Shown in pieces: positions 6,101-13,066 of a stretch of 22,057 nucleotides of DNA (position 1 is the first letter of the stretch; the number at the start of each line of letters is the position of its first letter). The notes below the pieces were generated by a model. The model saw only the letters and a program-made list of their open reading frames with translations, was not told the DNA's origin and ran no database searches. The DNA is taken from the NCBI GenBank assembly GCA_041687475.1, contig JAWLBW010000035.1, positions 1 to 22,057 of the forward strand, given 5' to 3'. A program made the position numbers and the translations under genes. The stretch comes from JAWLBW01 sp041687475 (GTDB taxonomy: Bacteria > J088 > JAWLBW01).

Positions 6101-7312
6101 TCAGGCGGTTTCGAGTTTGCCGGCTTCCTGGTCAAGCTCGGCAATCATCATGTCGCCCGACAACTGGCTCGCGTTGAGACCGTCCAGGTACTGCAGCATG
6201 CCCGCCTTTTCGTAGTGGGGCATCATACGATCGGACAGCAGGCCGATATACTTGAGGTTCGGCACCAGTCGGTTGAACATGGTCTTGCGGAAGGTGGCGA
6301 GCCCCTTGGCCTGATACACCATTTCGTTCCATTGGCGACGGCTCAAACGGCCGTCGCTGAACCACTCTTCGTACACTTCATGCGCCATGAAGCGGTTGCG
6401 CATGAGAAGGGCGACCTCGAAGGTCCAGTCTTCACGTTCGCGCAGTTCCTTTTCGCTGAGGTTTTCCTTGAAGTGACGGTGCAGCGCCAGCACGCCGTAG
6501 TGAACGTGGCGGGCTTCGTCCTGAATGACGTACTTGAGCAGATCCTTGAGCAGCGGTTCTTTCGTCAGCTTGTACATCATGCCGAACGCGCCGAGGGCGA
6601 GGCCTTCAATCATGATCTGCATGCCCAGAAACTTCATGTCCCAGCGTGAGTCGGTCATGAGCGCGTCGATGATGGTGAACAGGTTGTCGTTCACCTGATA
6701 CATCTTTTCCATTTTCGTTTCGAGATAACGATGGAAAACCTCGACGTGCCGACCTTCATCGACCACCTGCGTCGAGCCGTAGAACTTGCCGTCGAACCAG
6801 GGCACCGATTCGGTAACCTGGGCCGCGGCGAAAAGAGCGCCCTGCTCGCCGTGCAGGAACTGGCTCAGCATCCACGTGGTCAGGTCCTGCTTGAAGCGGT
6901 TGAATTCCCTGTCGCTGAGCTTATAGCCCAGGTTTTCGAAGCTGGCGCGTGGCACGAAGTCATCGGGCAGAAGTTTGGTGCGCGGGTCGTCGGGATCGAC
7001 GCTCGTCTTCCAGTCGAGTTGGGTTTCGCCGTTCCACTGCGCGAGCTTGGCCCGGCGGTACAGGTCGGCCATTTCCGGAAAGTCCGAGGTGTAGTTGAAA
7101 TCGAAATGCGCCTCATGGTTCGAGCGCATCTTGACGGGCTCGCCTGTCTTGCCCTGGCGCAGAATGAAACCGCGTCCGGCCGAGGGAATCATGCTCTTGA
7201 GCACGCGCGGATTCTTGGTTTCGGTAACGATGCCGACGGCTTCGACCGCCGACTCGATGCGGTTGCGCACGTTTGCGGGCACGCCCTGAAGGATCTTATC
7301 GGTATTGAACAT
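6101..7312 (-). CDS. AurF-like/ferritin-like di-iron oxygenase family protein
   Basis: The 403-residue protein carries the duplicated carboxylate motif of AurF-type di-iron N-oxygenases, E-X28-DExRH. The first is E156 with DEGRH (185-189); the second is E236 with DEARH (265-269). These residues should hold two irons in a four-helix bundle, so an O2-dependent oxygenation or desaturation is likely; the substrate is unknown. The long N-terminal region (KMRSNHEAHFDFNYTSDFP) and C-terminal region are not diagnostic. It is the last gene of a three-gene operon. The ATG at 7312 is eight bases after the MerR stop, and its ribosome site AAGGTGAG overlaps that stop, implying translational coupling. An upstream in-frame GTG at 7324 would put the start inside the MerR stop region and is less likely. 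A terminator follows. Confidence 0.85.
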   Translation of the reverse strand: MFNTDKILQGVPANVRNRIESAVEAVGIVTETKNPRVLKSMIPSAGRGFILRQGKTGEPVKMRSNHEAHFDFNYTSDFPEMADLYRRAKLAQWNGETQLDWKTSVDPDDPRTKLLPDDFVPRASFENLGYKLSDREFNRFKQDLTTWMLSQFLHGEQGALFAAAQVTESVPWFDGKFYGSTQVVDEGRHVEVFHRYLETKMEKMYQVNDNLFTIIDALMTDSRWDMKFLGMQIMIEGLALGAFGMMYKLTKEPLLKDLLKYVIQDEARHVHYGVLALHRHFKENLSEKELREREDWTFEVALLMRNRFMAHEVYEEWFSDGRLSRRQWNEMVYQAKGLATFRKTMFNRLVPNLKYIGLLSDRMMPHYEKAGMLQYLDGLNASQLSGDMMIAELDQEAGKLETA

Positions 7313-7320
7313 GATTGGTC

Positions 7321-8061
7321 TCACCTTCCACTGTTTTCAGACGAAAAACCGGTTACGAATTTCTTGATTTTGCGCAGGTGCAGATGGCCCAGAAGCTCGT
7401 TCACGCGCATGACGCCTTCGATGAGCATACGCTCGCCCTCGTCTTCGTCGAGGCCCGAGACGCGCGGGGTCAGGCGTTCGACTTCCTGGTTGAAGAGCAC
7501 GTCGATGATGTCGAGAAACATTTCGGCGTCGCGGGGCGTGAAGCCGCGATCGCGACGGAAGCCGATGTCGCGCAAGTCGGCCCAGATGCGAAGAATTTCC
7601 TCGTCTTCGGCCCGCACCTCGCCACGTTCGGCGTCGACCTCGAGCATGCCGATGTCGACGAACTCGGCGATTTCCTCGGCGGTAATCTTGTAGCGCGCCG
7701 CAATTTCGTCGAGCTTCGCCGTTTGGGGCGCCGTCGCTTCGGCCGCGTTCATCTTGCGCTGAATGGCCGTGATGAGCTTCTGCTGTTCGGGGGTGAAGGG
7801 ATAGTCCTTCTCGTCGTTCAGCACGGCCTTGATGGCTTTAAGCGGCAGAAACTGTTTTTCCTGCAGCTCCTTGATCTGGCGCAGACGTTCGATGTGTTCG
7901 TCGCCGTACCAGGCCATGTTGCGCGAGGTCTTCTTCGCCCGGGGAAGAAGACCCTCGGAAATATAAAAGTGAATCGTTTCCTTGGTAATGCCCGTTTTCT
8001 CGACCAGATCCTTGATCCGGTAGGGAGCGGGCCGTCCCGACTTTATCGCTGTTGTCGCCAT
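7321..8061 (-). CDS. MerR-family regulator with a possible second HTH
   Basis: The 246-residue protein begins with a MerR winged helix (residues about 14-81): YRIKDLVEKTGITKETIHFY, then EGLLP and YGDEHIERLRQIKELQEKQF. Residues about 116-170 resemble a second MerR-like module (KLDEIAARYKITAEEIAEFV, then IGML and EDEEILRIWADLRDIGF), though with a shortened wing. The remainder is helical (EMFLDIIDVLFNQEVERL) with no obvious metal-binding cysteines; there are no cysteines at all, so metal sensing of the classic MerR kind is unlikely. The ATG at 8061 is one base from the reductase stop (TGAGATG), and the 3' end supplies the ribosome site of the next gene. Being inside the operon it probably autoregulates it. 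Confidence 0.88.
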   Translation of the reverse strand: MATTAIKSGRPAPYRIKDLVEKTGITKETIHFYISEGLLPRAKKTSRNMAWYGDEHIERLRQIKELQEKQFLPLKAIKAVLNDEKDYPFTPEQQKLITAIQRKMNAAEATAPQTAKLDEIAARYKITAEEIAEFVDIGMLEVDAERGEVRAEDEEILRIWADLRDIGFRRDRGFTPRDAEMFLDIIDVLFNQEVERLTPRVSGLDEDEGERMLIEGVMRVNELLGHLHLRKIKKFVTGFSSENSGR

Positions 8062-8062
8062 C

Positions 8063-9181
8063 TCAGGCCTCTACTTCGAGTTCGCTGTCGGCATAGCAGA
8101 CACAGGCCAGCACGTAGCCGTCCTTCTTTTCTTCTTCGAGCAGGCAGTTGGGTTCGTCCATGACCGGCGTTCCCTTGGTCACCCGCACCTTGCAGGCACC
8201 GCAGCCGCCCATCGTGCAGCTGTATTCGAGGGCGATGCCGGCGTCGAGGCCCGCTTCCAGCAAGGTCTGGCCGGGCTCGGGCGTCACGGTGCGGCCGCTC
8301 TCGGCGAAGGTAATCGGGTAAACGGCGGTATGTTCACCCTTGTTGGGCGTGGCCAGCGAAACGAAACGTTCGGTCTTGATGCGCTCCGACGGCACGCCCA
8401 TATCCTTGAGAGCCTTGACCAGGCTTTCCATCATGGCTGCCGGACCGCACAGATAAAAGACCTTGTCGCCCGGTTCGCCGACGACGCTCTCGAGTACCTT
8501 GCGGTTGACGAATCCCTTGTGTCCCTTGAACTTCGGGGGCTTCTTCTCGAGCACGTGGTGCACGGTCAACCGTTCGTTTTCGGCGGCCAGCGCCTCGAGG
8601 CTATCGGCGAAAATGATCGATTGCTGGTCGCGGTTTCCGTATATCAGGTCGATGCGTGCGCCCGGTTCGCGACCGAGAATGTCGCGTGAGAGGCTCATGA
8701 GCGGCGTGATGCCCGAGCCGCCGGCAATGAATACGTAGTGTCGGTCTCCCACGGCCGACTCGTCGACCACGAACTCGCCGCTCGGACGGCCGACCTTGAG
8801 CTCGGCGCCCACGCTCAGGCGCTCGTTTACCCAGGTCGAGACGCGGCCGTCTTCAATGCGCTTCACCGTGATGCACGGCCGCCCGTCGGTCGGACACGAC
8901 GAGAACGAATAGGCGCGGCGCAGGTCCTGTCCGTCTATATTGAGTTCAAAGGTGAGAAATTGGCCGGCGCGGTAGGCGATGGGCTGACCGTCGACACGTT
9001 CGAGAAAGACCGTAACGGCATCGTCGGTTTCACGCCGCAGCTCGGTCACGCGAGCGTACTGGCCTACGTCACGGCTGGTGAAGGTGTCGTAGCGCGAGCG
9101 CTTCTGTGCGTTGGTGACGGTGGCGACGGGCCGCTGCTTGCGCCCGGCCAGGCTGCCGATGAGTGCGGTCAGAATTCCCAT
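8063..9181 (-). CDS. FAD/NAD(P)H reductase fused to a plant-type [2Fe-2S] ferredoxin domain
   Basis: The 372-residue protein has the domain order of class-IA oxygenase reductases (as in PaaE/HcaD-type electron-transfer proteins): an FAD-binding barrel with RAYSFSSCP (about residues 107-115), an NAD(P)-binding domain with GGSGITPLMS and YLCGPAAMM, and a C-terminal ferredoxin domain. The cluster ligands fit C-X4-C-X2-C-X29-C exactly (C322, C327, C330, C360). It should pass electrons from NAD(P)H via FAD to its [2Fe-2S] centre and on to an oxygenase, most simply the di-iron protein of the same operon. It has an unusual ~40-residue N-terminal extension without a signal peptide. It is the first gene of the operon. 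ATG 9181 is preceded by GGGAA at about nine bases. Confidence 0.92.
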   Translation of the reverse strand: MGILTALIGSLAGRKQRPVATVTNAQKRSRYDTFTSRDVGQYARVTELRRETDDAVTVFLERVDGQPIAYRAGQFLTFELNIDGQDLRRAYSFSSCPTDGRPCITVKRIEDGRVSTWVNERLSVGAELKVGRPSGEFVVDESAVGDRHYVFIAGGSGITPLMSLSRDILGREPGARIDLIYGNRDQQSIIFADSLEALAAENERLTVHHVLEKKPPKFKGHKGFVNRKVLESVVGEPGDKVFYLCGPAAMMESLVKALKDMGVPSERIKTERFVSLATPNKGEHTAVYPITFAESGRTVTPEPGQTLLEAGLDAGIALEYSCTMGGCGACKVRVTKGTPVMDEPNCLLEEEKKDGYVLACVCYADSELEVEA

Positions 9182-9209
9182 GACTGTGTTCCCTGCGTTG
9201 CGGAGTGTG

Positions 9210-9227
9210 GAGTAGTACTACATACTC
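9210..9227. promoter_or_regulatory. Possible operator downstream of the operon promoter
   Basis: GAGTA (9210-9214) and TACTC (9223-9227) form an 18-base dyad, and a perfect 10-bp palindrome GTAGTACTAC sits inside at 9212-9221. It covers roughly the first 20 transcribed bases of the reductase operon, a position suited to a repressor. No regulator has been shown to bind it. Confidence 0.35.
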
Positions 9228-9235
9228 TGCGCTCT

Positions 9236-9264
9236 ACTTTAACGCGGACGACACAACGTGTCAA
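9236..9264 (-). promoter_or_regulatory. Promoter of the reductase-MerR-AurF-like operon, with a dyad
   Basis: On the minus strand, a perfect -35 TTGACA (9264-9259), a 17-base spacer and TAAAGT (9241-9236) make a good sigma70-type promoter. The dyad GACAC-AAC-GTGTC (9250-9262) overlaps the -35 and spacer, the usual place for a MerR-type operator, although the spacer is 17 rather than the 19-20 typical of MerR-activated promoters. Confidence 0.65.
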
Positions 9265-9276
9265 GAGAACTTTCAA

Positions 9277-9310
9277 AGATCCCAGATCCCAGATCGCAGA
9301 TCCCAAATGG
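9277..9310. repeat. Heptad word repeat, GATCCCA/GATCGCA family, left array
   Basis: AGATCCCAGATCCCAGATCG followed by CAGATCCCAAATGG gives four degenerate heptads. It is the inverted counterpart of 9440-9468. It starts about a dozen bases upstream of the -35 of the reductase operon. Confidence 0.75.
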
Positions 9311-9439
9311 AAAACCAGATTATTGCCCGAGGGGGGCGCCGGACACTTGATTACCGGCTCCTGTGCCGCCAGCGGGGGATAGGGGGAGAGAGTCGACAGC
9401 GACCGGTTCAACAGACAGAGGCGAATGCGCTTCGTGCTT

Positions 9440-9468
9440 TGCGATCTGGGATCTGCGATCTGCGATCG
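9440..9468. repeat. Heptad word repeat, GATCTGG/GATCTGC family, right array (inverted)
   Basis: GCGATCTGGGATCTGCGATC followed by TGCGATCG, the reverse complement type of the array at 9277-9310. The array ends one base before the -10-like box of the SURF1 gene. The ~130 bases between the two arrays contain no gene. Confidence 0.75.
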
Positions 9469-9469
9469 C

Positions 9470-9484
9470 TACAATGTACGGATG
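9470..9484 (+). promoter_or_regulatory. -10-like box abutting the SURF1 start
   Basis: TACAAT at 9470-9475 is followed by six bases (GTACGG) and the ATG at 9482. There is no Shine-Dalgarno site, so a leaderless or near-leaderless transcript is likely. The would-be -35 falls inside the word repeat and is poor (TGGGAT). Confidence 0.45.
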
Positions 9485-10216
9485 CTTCGACTTCTTCGTG
9501 AACCGCGGTACCTCTTCGGCACCCTGCTGGTCGGCGTGGCCGTGGCCGTCACCATCAGCCTTGGTTTCTGGCAACTCGACCGCCTGGCGCAGCGTCGGGC
9601 GTATAATGCCCTGCTGGAAGAGCGGCGTTCACTTCCGCCCGTGACCCTGCCTGCCGGGGTTCCTGCCGACCTCGAGCGCCTCAACGAACGCCTGGCCTCG
9701 GCCTACGGCGCCTTCGTTTCCGAACCGACCTTCCTGCTGCTCAATCGAAGCTACAGCGGCGAAGGCGGCGTGCGTGTCGTGAATCCCTTCCGCCTCGATT
9801 CGGGGCAATATCTCTGGGTAGACAGGGGGTGGGTTCCCCAGAAAGAACGTAATTCACCGCCCCCGCCCGTGACCGATACCGTTCGTCTGCAGGGCTATCT
9901 TCACGTGCTGCCCGACGACGGTTACCCGTCGCGTCCCGACACTTCCGAACCCCAGCATTGGCTGCGCCTCGACCCCCGGGCAATGACCGAGACGTTGCGT
10001 AGAGAAGAGACCGGGTACGCCGGAGCCGACTTCCTGCCCTATGCGCTGGTCATGACCGAATCGGTTACCGAGGCGTGGATTCCCAAGGCCATCGGCCTGC
10101 GCGAACTCGACGATGGTCCCCACATGAGCTATGCCATTCAGTGGTTTTCGTTCTCGTTCATTTTCTTCGCCGGGTGGATGGCGTATCTGTGGCGGGCTTC
10201 ACGGCGTGAACGCTGA
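9482..10216 (+). CDS. SURF1 family protein (cytochrome oxidase assembly)
   Basis: The 244-residue protein has the SURF1 architecture: an N-terminal membrane helix (about 9-29) ending in the hallmark GFWQLDR, a periplasmic domain, and a C-terminal helix introduced by YAIQWFSFSF (the YAxQW signature), with a short RRER tail in the cytoplasm. SURF1 assists haem a insertion into haem-copper oxidases. No oxidase, haem or CtaG genes are nearby, so the gene is isolated. An in-frame ATG at 9425 would add 19 residues encoded by the word repeat; the ATG at 9482 agrees with family length and with the -10-like box just upstream. Confidence 0.93.
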   Translation: MLRLLREPRYLFGTLLVGVAVAVTISLGFWQLDRLAQRRAYNALLEERRSLPPVTLPAGVPADLERLNERLASAYGAFVSEPTFLLLNRSYSGEGGVRVVNPFRLDSGQYLWVDRGWVPQKERNSPPPPVTDTVRLQGYLHVLPDDGYPSRPDTSEPQHWLRLDPRAMTETLRREETGYAGADFLPYALVMTESVTEAWIPKAIGLRELDDGPHMSYAIQWFSFSFIFFAGWMAYLWRASRRER

Positions 10217-10276
10217 CGGGTGCACGGTTGGCCGGTTTTCCGTTGAAGGGGAGATGGAGTGATGGGGAGAAGGGGT

Positions 10277-10312
10277 GACCTTCAGACCTTCAGACCTTCA
10301 GACTGTCAGACC
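10277..10312. repeat. Word repeat, TTCAGACC/TGTCAGAC family, copy 1
   Basis: GACC, two TTCAGACC units, then TTCAGACTGTCAGACC. The same word family recurs at 12583-12621 and 16243-16292. It lies about 60 bases after the SURF1 stop. Confidence 0.75.
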
Positions 10313-10828
10313 AACCCCCGGCCGAATGGCATTGCACACTTGCCCCCTGAGAGGCTAAGGATTCGTCACATCTTTCACATCGAGTTGCCGGTGGCGCAGG
10401 GCGCCACGGACAACGAGATGGGCACCATAAACCATGCACAACGCAGAGCACCGGGATGAACGTGAACGGGACCGCTCAAGCTGTTGCCAACCAGTGCCCG
10501 TGTCCTAGGTGCGCCTCTCGTCGTCGGCCTCGCCCTGCTCGGCGACGCGACTCGAGACGGAACCTTCCTTCAAGCTCAAAATGTGACGAATGATGAGCCT
10601 GAGAGGGGGCCGCTCGTGATGCCTTTGCGGGCATGCCGGCTTGCCTGTATTCTGTCCGGGTTGAACGAACGATACGATATGTAGGAAAGGGCGCCCGGAC
10701 AGAAACCGTACGTTCGGGATAAACGAACAAGAAAAAAAGATCGCAGGTAGGGCGTCTACGTGACGCTTCGGCAACCCCTCTGCGTCCCCCGCGCTCTCCT
10801 GTTGAATTCCCCGTCCTTCAGGAACAAA
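10313..10828. other. Intergenic region between SURF1 and prfC with inverted repeats, no gene seen
   Basis: This gap lies between two convergent genes. It holds a compact hairpin, GTGGCGC-AGG-GCGCCAC (10391-10407). It also holds an 11-bp perfect inverted repeat, TTCTGTCCGGG (10650-10660) and CCCGGACAGAA (10694-10704), with a 33-base loop, and a GTTCG...CGAAC pair (10712-10728) followed by an A-rich run. Small open frames here have no family features. A non-coding RNA cannot be excluded. Confidence 0.4.
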
Positions 10829-10845
10829 GCCGGCCGACGGCCGAC
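10821..10845 (-). terminator. Probable terminator of prfC
   Basis: On the minus strand, immediately after the prfC stop, GTCGGCC-GTC-GGCCGGC forms a seven-pair stem with one G-U pair (10845-10829), followed by TTTGTTCC. The T run is short, so termination may be partial. Confidence 0.5.
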
Positions 10846-10849
10846 CGCT

Positions 10850-12442
10850 TCACACCCGCGAGGTAGGCAGGCGATCCTTGAGATCGGGAAAGGCGTCGGG
10901 ATATTCGCCAATCGCATAGCGTTCTTCGAACGCCGAGCGGAAGAGCACCATGTCTTCGCCGAAGGCGTTCTTCAGATGCTTATTCTCGCGTCCGGCAATC
11001 TTCTCGAGAATCTCGGGTGAAGCCTTCACGCGGTGAATGGCCTGATGACCCAGCGGATCGAGGGCCGACTTCACCTTGTATTCGAACTCGAGACGGTTCA
11101 GCAGCACTTCGAACTGCAGCTGACCGACGACCCCTACCCAGGCAACCGCCGTGTTTACGTGCGGGTCGTGGTAAATCTGAATGACGCCCTCGCGACCCAG
11201 CTGGCCCATGCCTTCGACGAAGGCCTTGCGGCGCGTGGGGTCGGCCGGGCGCACCGTCGCGAAGAATTCGGCCGGAAAGCGGGGCAGGTCGGGGTACACC
11301 GTTCCGTCGACCGCCACCGTGTCGCCGACCTGCAGGGTGCCCTTGTCGAGAATGCCTACGATGTCGCCGGGATAGGCGTCTTCGAGGTGCTCGCGGCTCT
11401 GCCCCAGAAAGCCCAGCGGCTCGCGCAGCGGCACCTGCTTACCCGTACGGGGATGGTTCGCCGTCGCGCCCACTTCGTATCGCCCGGCACATACGCGCAC
11501 GAAGGCGATGCGGTCGCGGTGGCGCAAATCCATGTTGGCCTGCACCTTGAACACGAACCCGCTGAACGGGTTGTCCAAGGGTACCGGACTTCCCTCGATG
11601 TCGTTGGCCACGCGGGGACCGGGGGCCGACTGGCGAAAGGCATCCCAGAACAGGTCGAGACCGAAGTTGTTGAGTGCGCTGCCGAAGTAAATGGGCGTCA
11701 GTTTTCCACCATTGATGGCGTCGTCGTCCCACTCCTGCCCGGCTGCCTCGAACAATTCCACTTCATCGCGCAGCGTTTCCCACTGCGATCCCAGGGCCTG
11801 TCTGGCCTCGTCGGAGTCGAGCGGAAAGGTCTGGTGTTCCAACTGCTTCGACCCGTGGTGTTCATTGTCATAGACGCGAACCGAGCGGGTGCGGCGATCG
11901 TACACGCCCCTGAAATCCTGCCCGCTGCCGATGGGCCAGGTAATCGGGTAGGTCAGAATGCCCAGCTCCTGCTCGATGTTGTCGAGCACGCTCAGCGGGT
12001 CGTTACCTGCCTGGTCAAGCTTATTCACGAAGGTAAAGACCGGCAGCCCACGTTTCTGACAGGCTTCGAAAAGCCGGCGCGTCTGCCGCTCGACGCCGCG
12101 CACGTGGTTGATGATCATGATGACCGAGTCTACCGCCATCAGGGCCCGGTACGTGTCTTCGGAAAAATCCTTGTGGCCCGGCGTGTCGACCAGGTTGAAG
12201 ACGTGGCCGCCCACGTCGAACTGCATGACCGATGAACTGATCGAAATGCCGCGCTCGCGCTCCATGGCGCCGAAGTCCGACACCACGTTCTTGCCCGCCC
12301 GTTTCGACTTCACCGCGCCGGCAAGGTGAATTGCCTCGCTGTAAAGCAGAATCTTTTCCGTCAGCGTGGTTTTACCGGCGTCGGGGTGGGAAATGATGGC
12401 GAACGTGCGGCGCCGTTTGGCTTCGTCGAGAATACTGGCCAT
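10850..12442 (-). CDS. prfC: Peptide chain release factor 3 (RF3)
   Basis: The 530-residue GTPase matches RF3 in length and order. G1 is SHPDAGKTT (18-26), switch I is RERGISISSSV, G3 is DTPGHKDF (86-93) and G4 is NKLD (140-143), followed by RF3-specific segments such as WPIGSGQDFRGVYDR and VGVVGQLQFEVL near the C-terminus. RF3 recycles RF1/RF2 from the ribosome after termination, in the cytoplasm. The segment usually reading DAAKGVE is INHVRGVE here, a modest deviation. The gene is monocistronic. ATG 12442 has no strong ribosome site; a 7-bp inverted repeat lies directly upstream. Confidence 0.96.
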   Translation of the reverse strand: MASILDEAKRRRTFAIISHPDAGKTTLTEKILLYSEAIHLAGAVKSKRAGKNVVSDFGAMERERGISISSSVMQFDVGGHVFNLVDTPGHKDFSEDTYRALMAVDSVIMIINHVRGVERQTRRLFEACQKRGLPVFTFVNKLDQAGNDPLSVLDNIEQELGILTYPITWPIGSGQDFRGVYDRRTRSVRVYDNEHHGSKQLEHQTFPLDSDEARQALGSQWETLRDEVELFEAAGQEWDDDAINGGKLTPIYFGSALNNFGLDLFWDAFRQSAPGPRVANDIEGSPVPLDNPFSGFVFKVQANMDLRHRDRIAFVRVCAGRYEVGATANHPRTGKQVPLREPLGFLGQSREHLEDAYPGDIVGILDKGTLQVGDTVAVDGTVYPDLPRFPAEFFATVRPADPTRRKAFVEGMGQLGREGVIQIYHDPHVNTAVAWVGVVGQLQFEVLLNRLEFEYKVKSALDPLGHQAIHRVKASPEILEKIAGRENKHLKNAFGEDMVLFRSAFEERYAIGEYPDAFPDLKDRLPTSRV

Positions 12443-12444
12443 GT

Positions 12445-12472
12445 TGAATCTGTAAGCGGTTCAAAAGATTCA
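12445..12472. promoter_or_regulatory. Inverted repeat directly upstream of prfC
   Basis: TGAATCT (12445-12451) and AGATTCA (12466-12472) are perfect 7-bp arms separated by 14 bases, ending two bases before the prfC ATG. It could be an operator or a leader hairpin covering the initiation region. Function is inferred only from position. Confidence 0.35.
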
Positions 12473-12582
12473 GCTTAGCACGGGGGCGAGGGGGGAATCT
12501 AGGAGGGACCGCGCGTGGTGCACGTGGTTGCCGTTCGAGGGTGAGGTGGGGAGCGCTGGTGAGGGGGAGTGCGGGCGGTACG

Positions 12583-12621
12583 GTCTGACCTTCAGACTGT
12601 CAGACTTTCAGACTGTCAGAC
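12583..12621. repeat. Word repeat, TTCAGAC/TGTCAGAC family, copy 2
   Basis: CTGACC, then TTCAGACTGTCAGAC twice with small variation, then G. It belongs to the same family as 10277-10312 and 16243-16292, and lies in the gap between prfC and the RCC1-like genes. No gene is seen in 12473-13066. Confidence 0.75.
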
Positions 12622-12759
12622 GAGGAAGCCCTGCCAGACCTGGCCTCCCTGCGACCTGGGGAAGGGGAAAGTTCGGCCTCGCGTTGCGCCGCCTTTCAGA
12701 GGAAGGCCGATACCTCGCTACGCTCGGCACAGGCGACGTGCTGCACGGTTGCACGGGGG

Positions 12760-12931
12760 GATCGCAGCCGTCCGGCTGCTTCGCTTCGCGTTCGTGCTGC
12801 ACGATCTCCCGGATGACCGGATGAACGGGGCCCTTCGGCATGCCGAAGGGCTACCAGACGGTGGGCCGTGGGGCCGATTCCTCTACGGATTTCCTGCGCT
12901 CCATTCAGGAACCGTACACCCGTGCAGCACG
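12760..12931. repeat. ~172-bp direct repeat, left copy, with a 22-bp palindrome
   Basis: From GATCGCAGCCGTCCGGCTGC to CGTGCAGCACG this stretch is nearly identical to 16389-16559, in the same orientation, with a few point changes and one indel. Its centre (12830-12851) is a perfect 22-bp palindrome with arms GCCCTTCGG/CCGAAGGGC around CATG. CGTGCWGCACG palindromes occur at 12793-12803 and 12921-12931, and one just outside at 12737-12747. Confidence 0.88.
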
Positions 12932-13066
12932 CAGCCGGTCACCGGTCACAGGTCACCACCGTCCGGCCGAACTGCACGAAACGTATCACCAATTTCACCT
13001 CGTACGTATCACCCCGTCTGCCCGTGAAGCACGTCCCGACCCTTCTCCCTGTACCCACTTTCTCCA

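Noticed and set aside
6731..7693. Open frame of 320 codons on the plus strand opposite the di-iron and MerR genes
   Set aside because: Antisense to two genes with strong family motifs; it has no motif of its own.
10484..10684. Small open frames in the SURF1-prfC gap
   Set aside because: Short, without a ribosome site or recognisable features, and they overlap inverted repeats.
12830..12851. The 22-bp palindrome as a Rho-independent terminator
   Set aside because: No T run follows on either strand, and an identical copy occurs at 16458-16479 as part of a long repeat.
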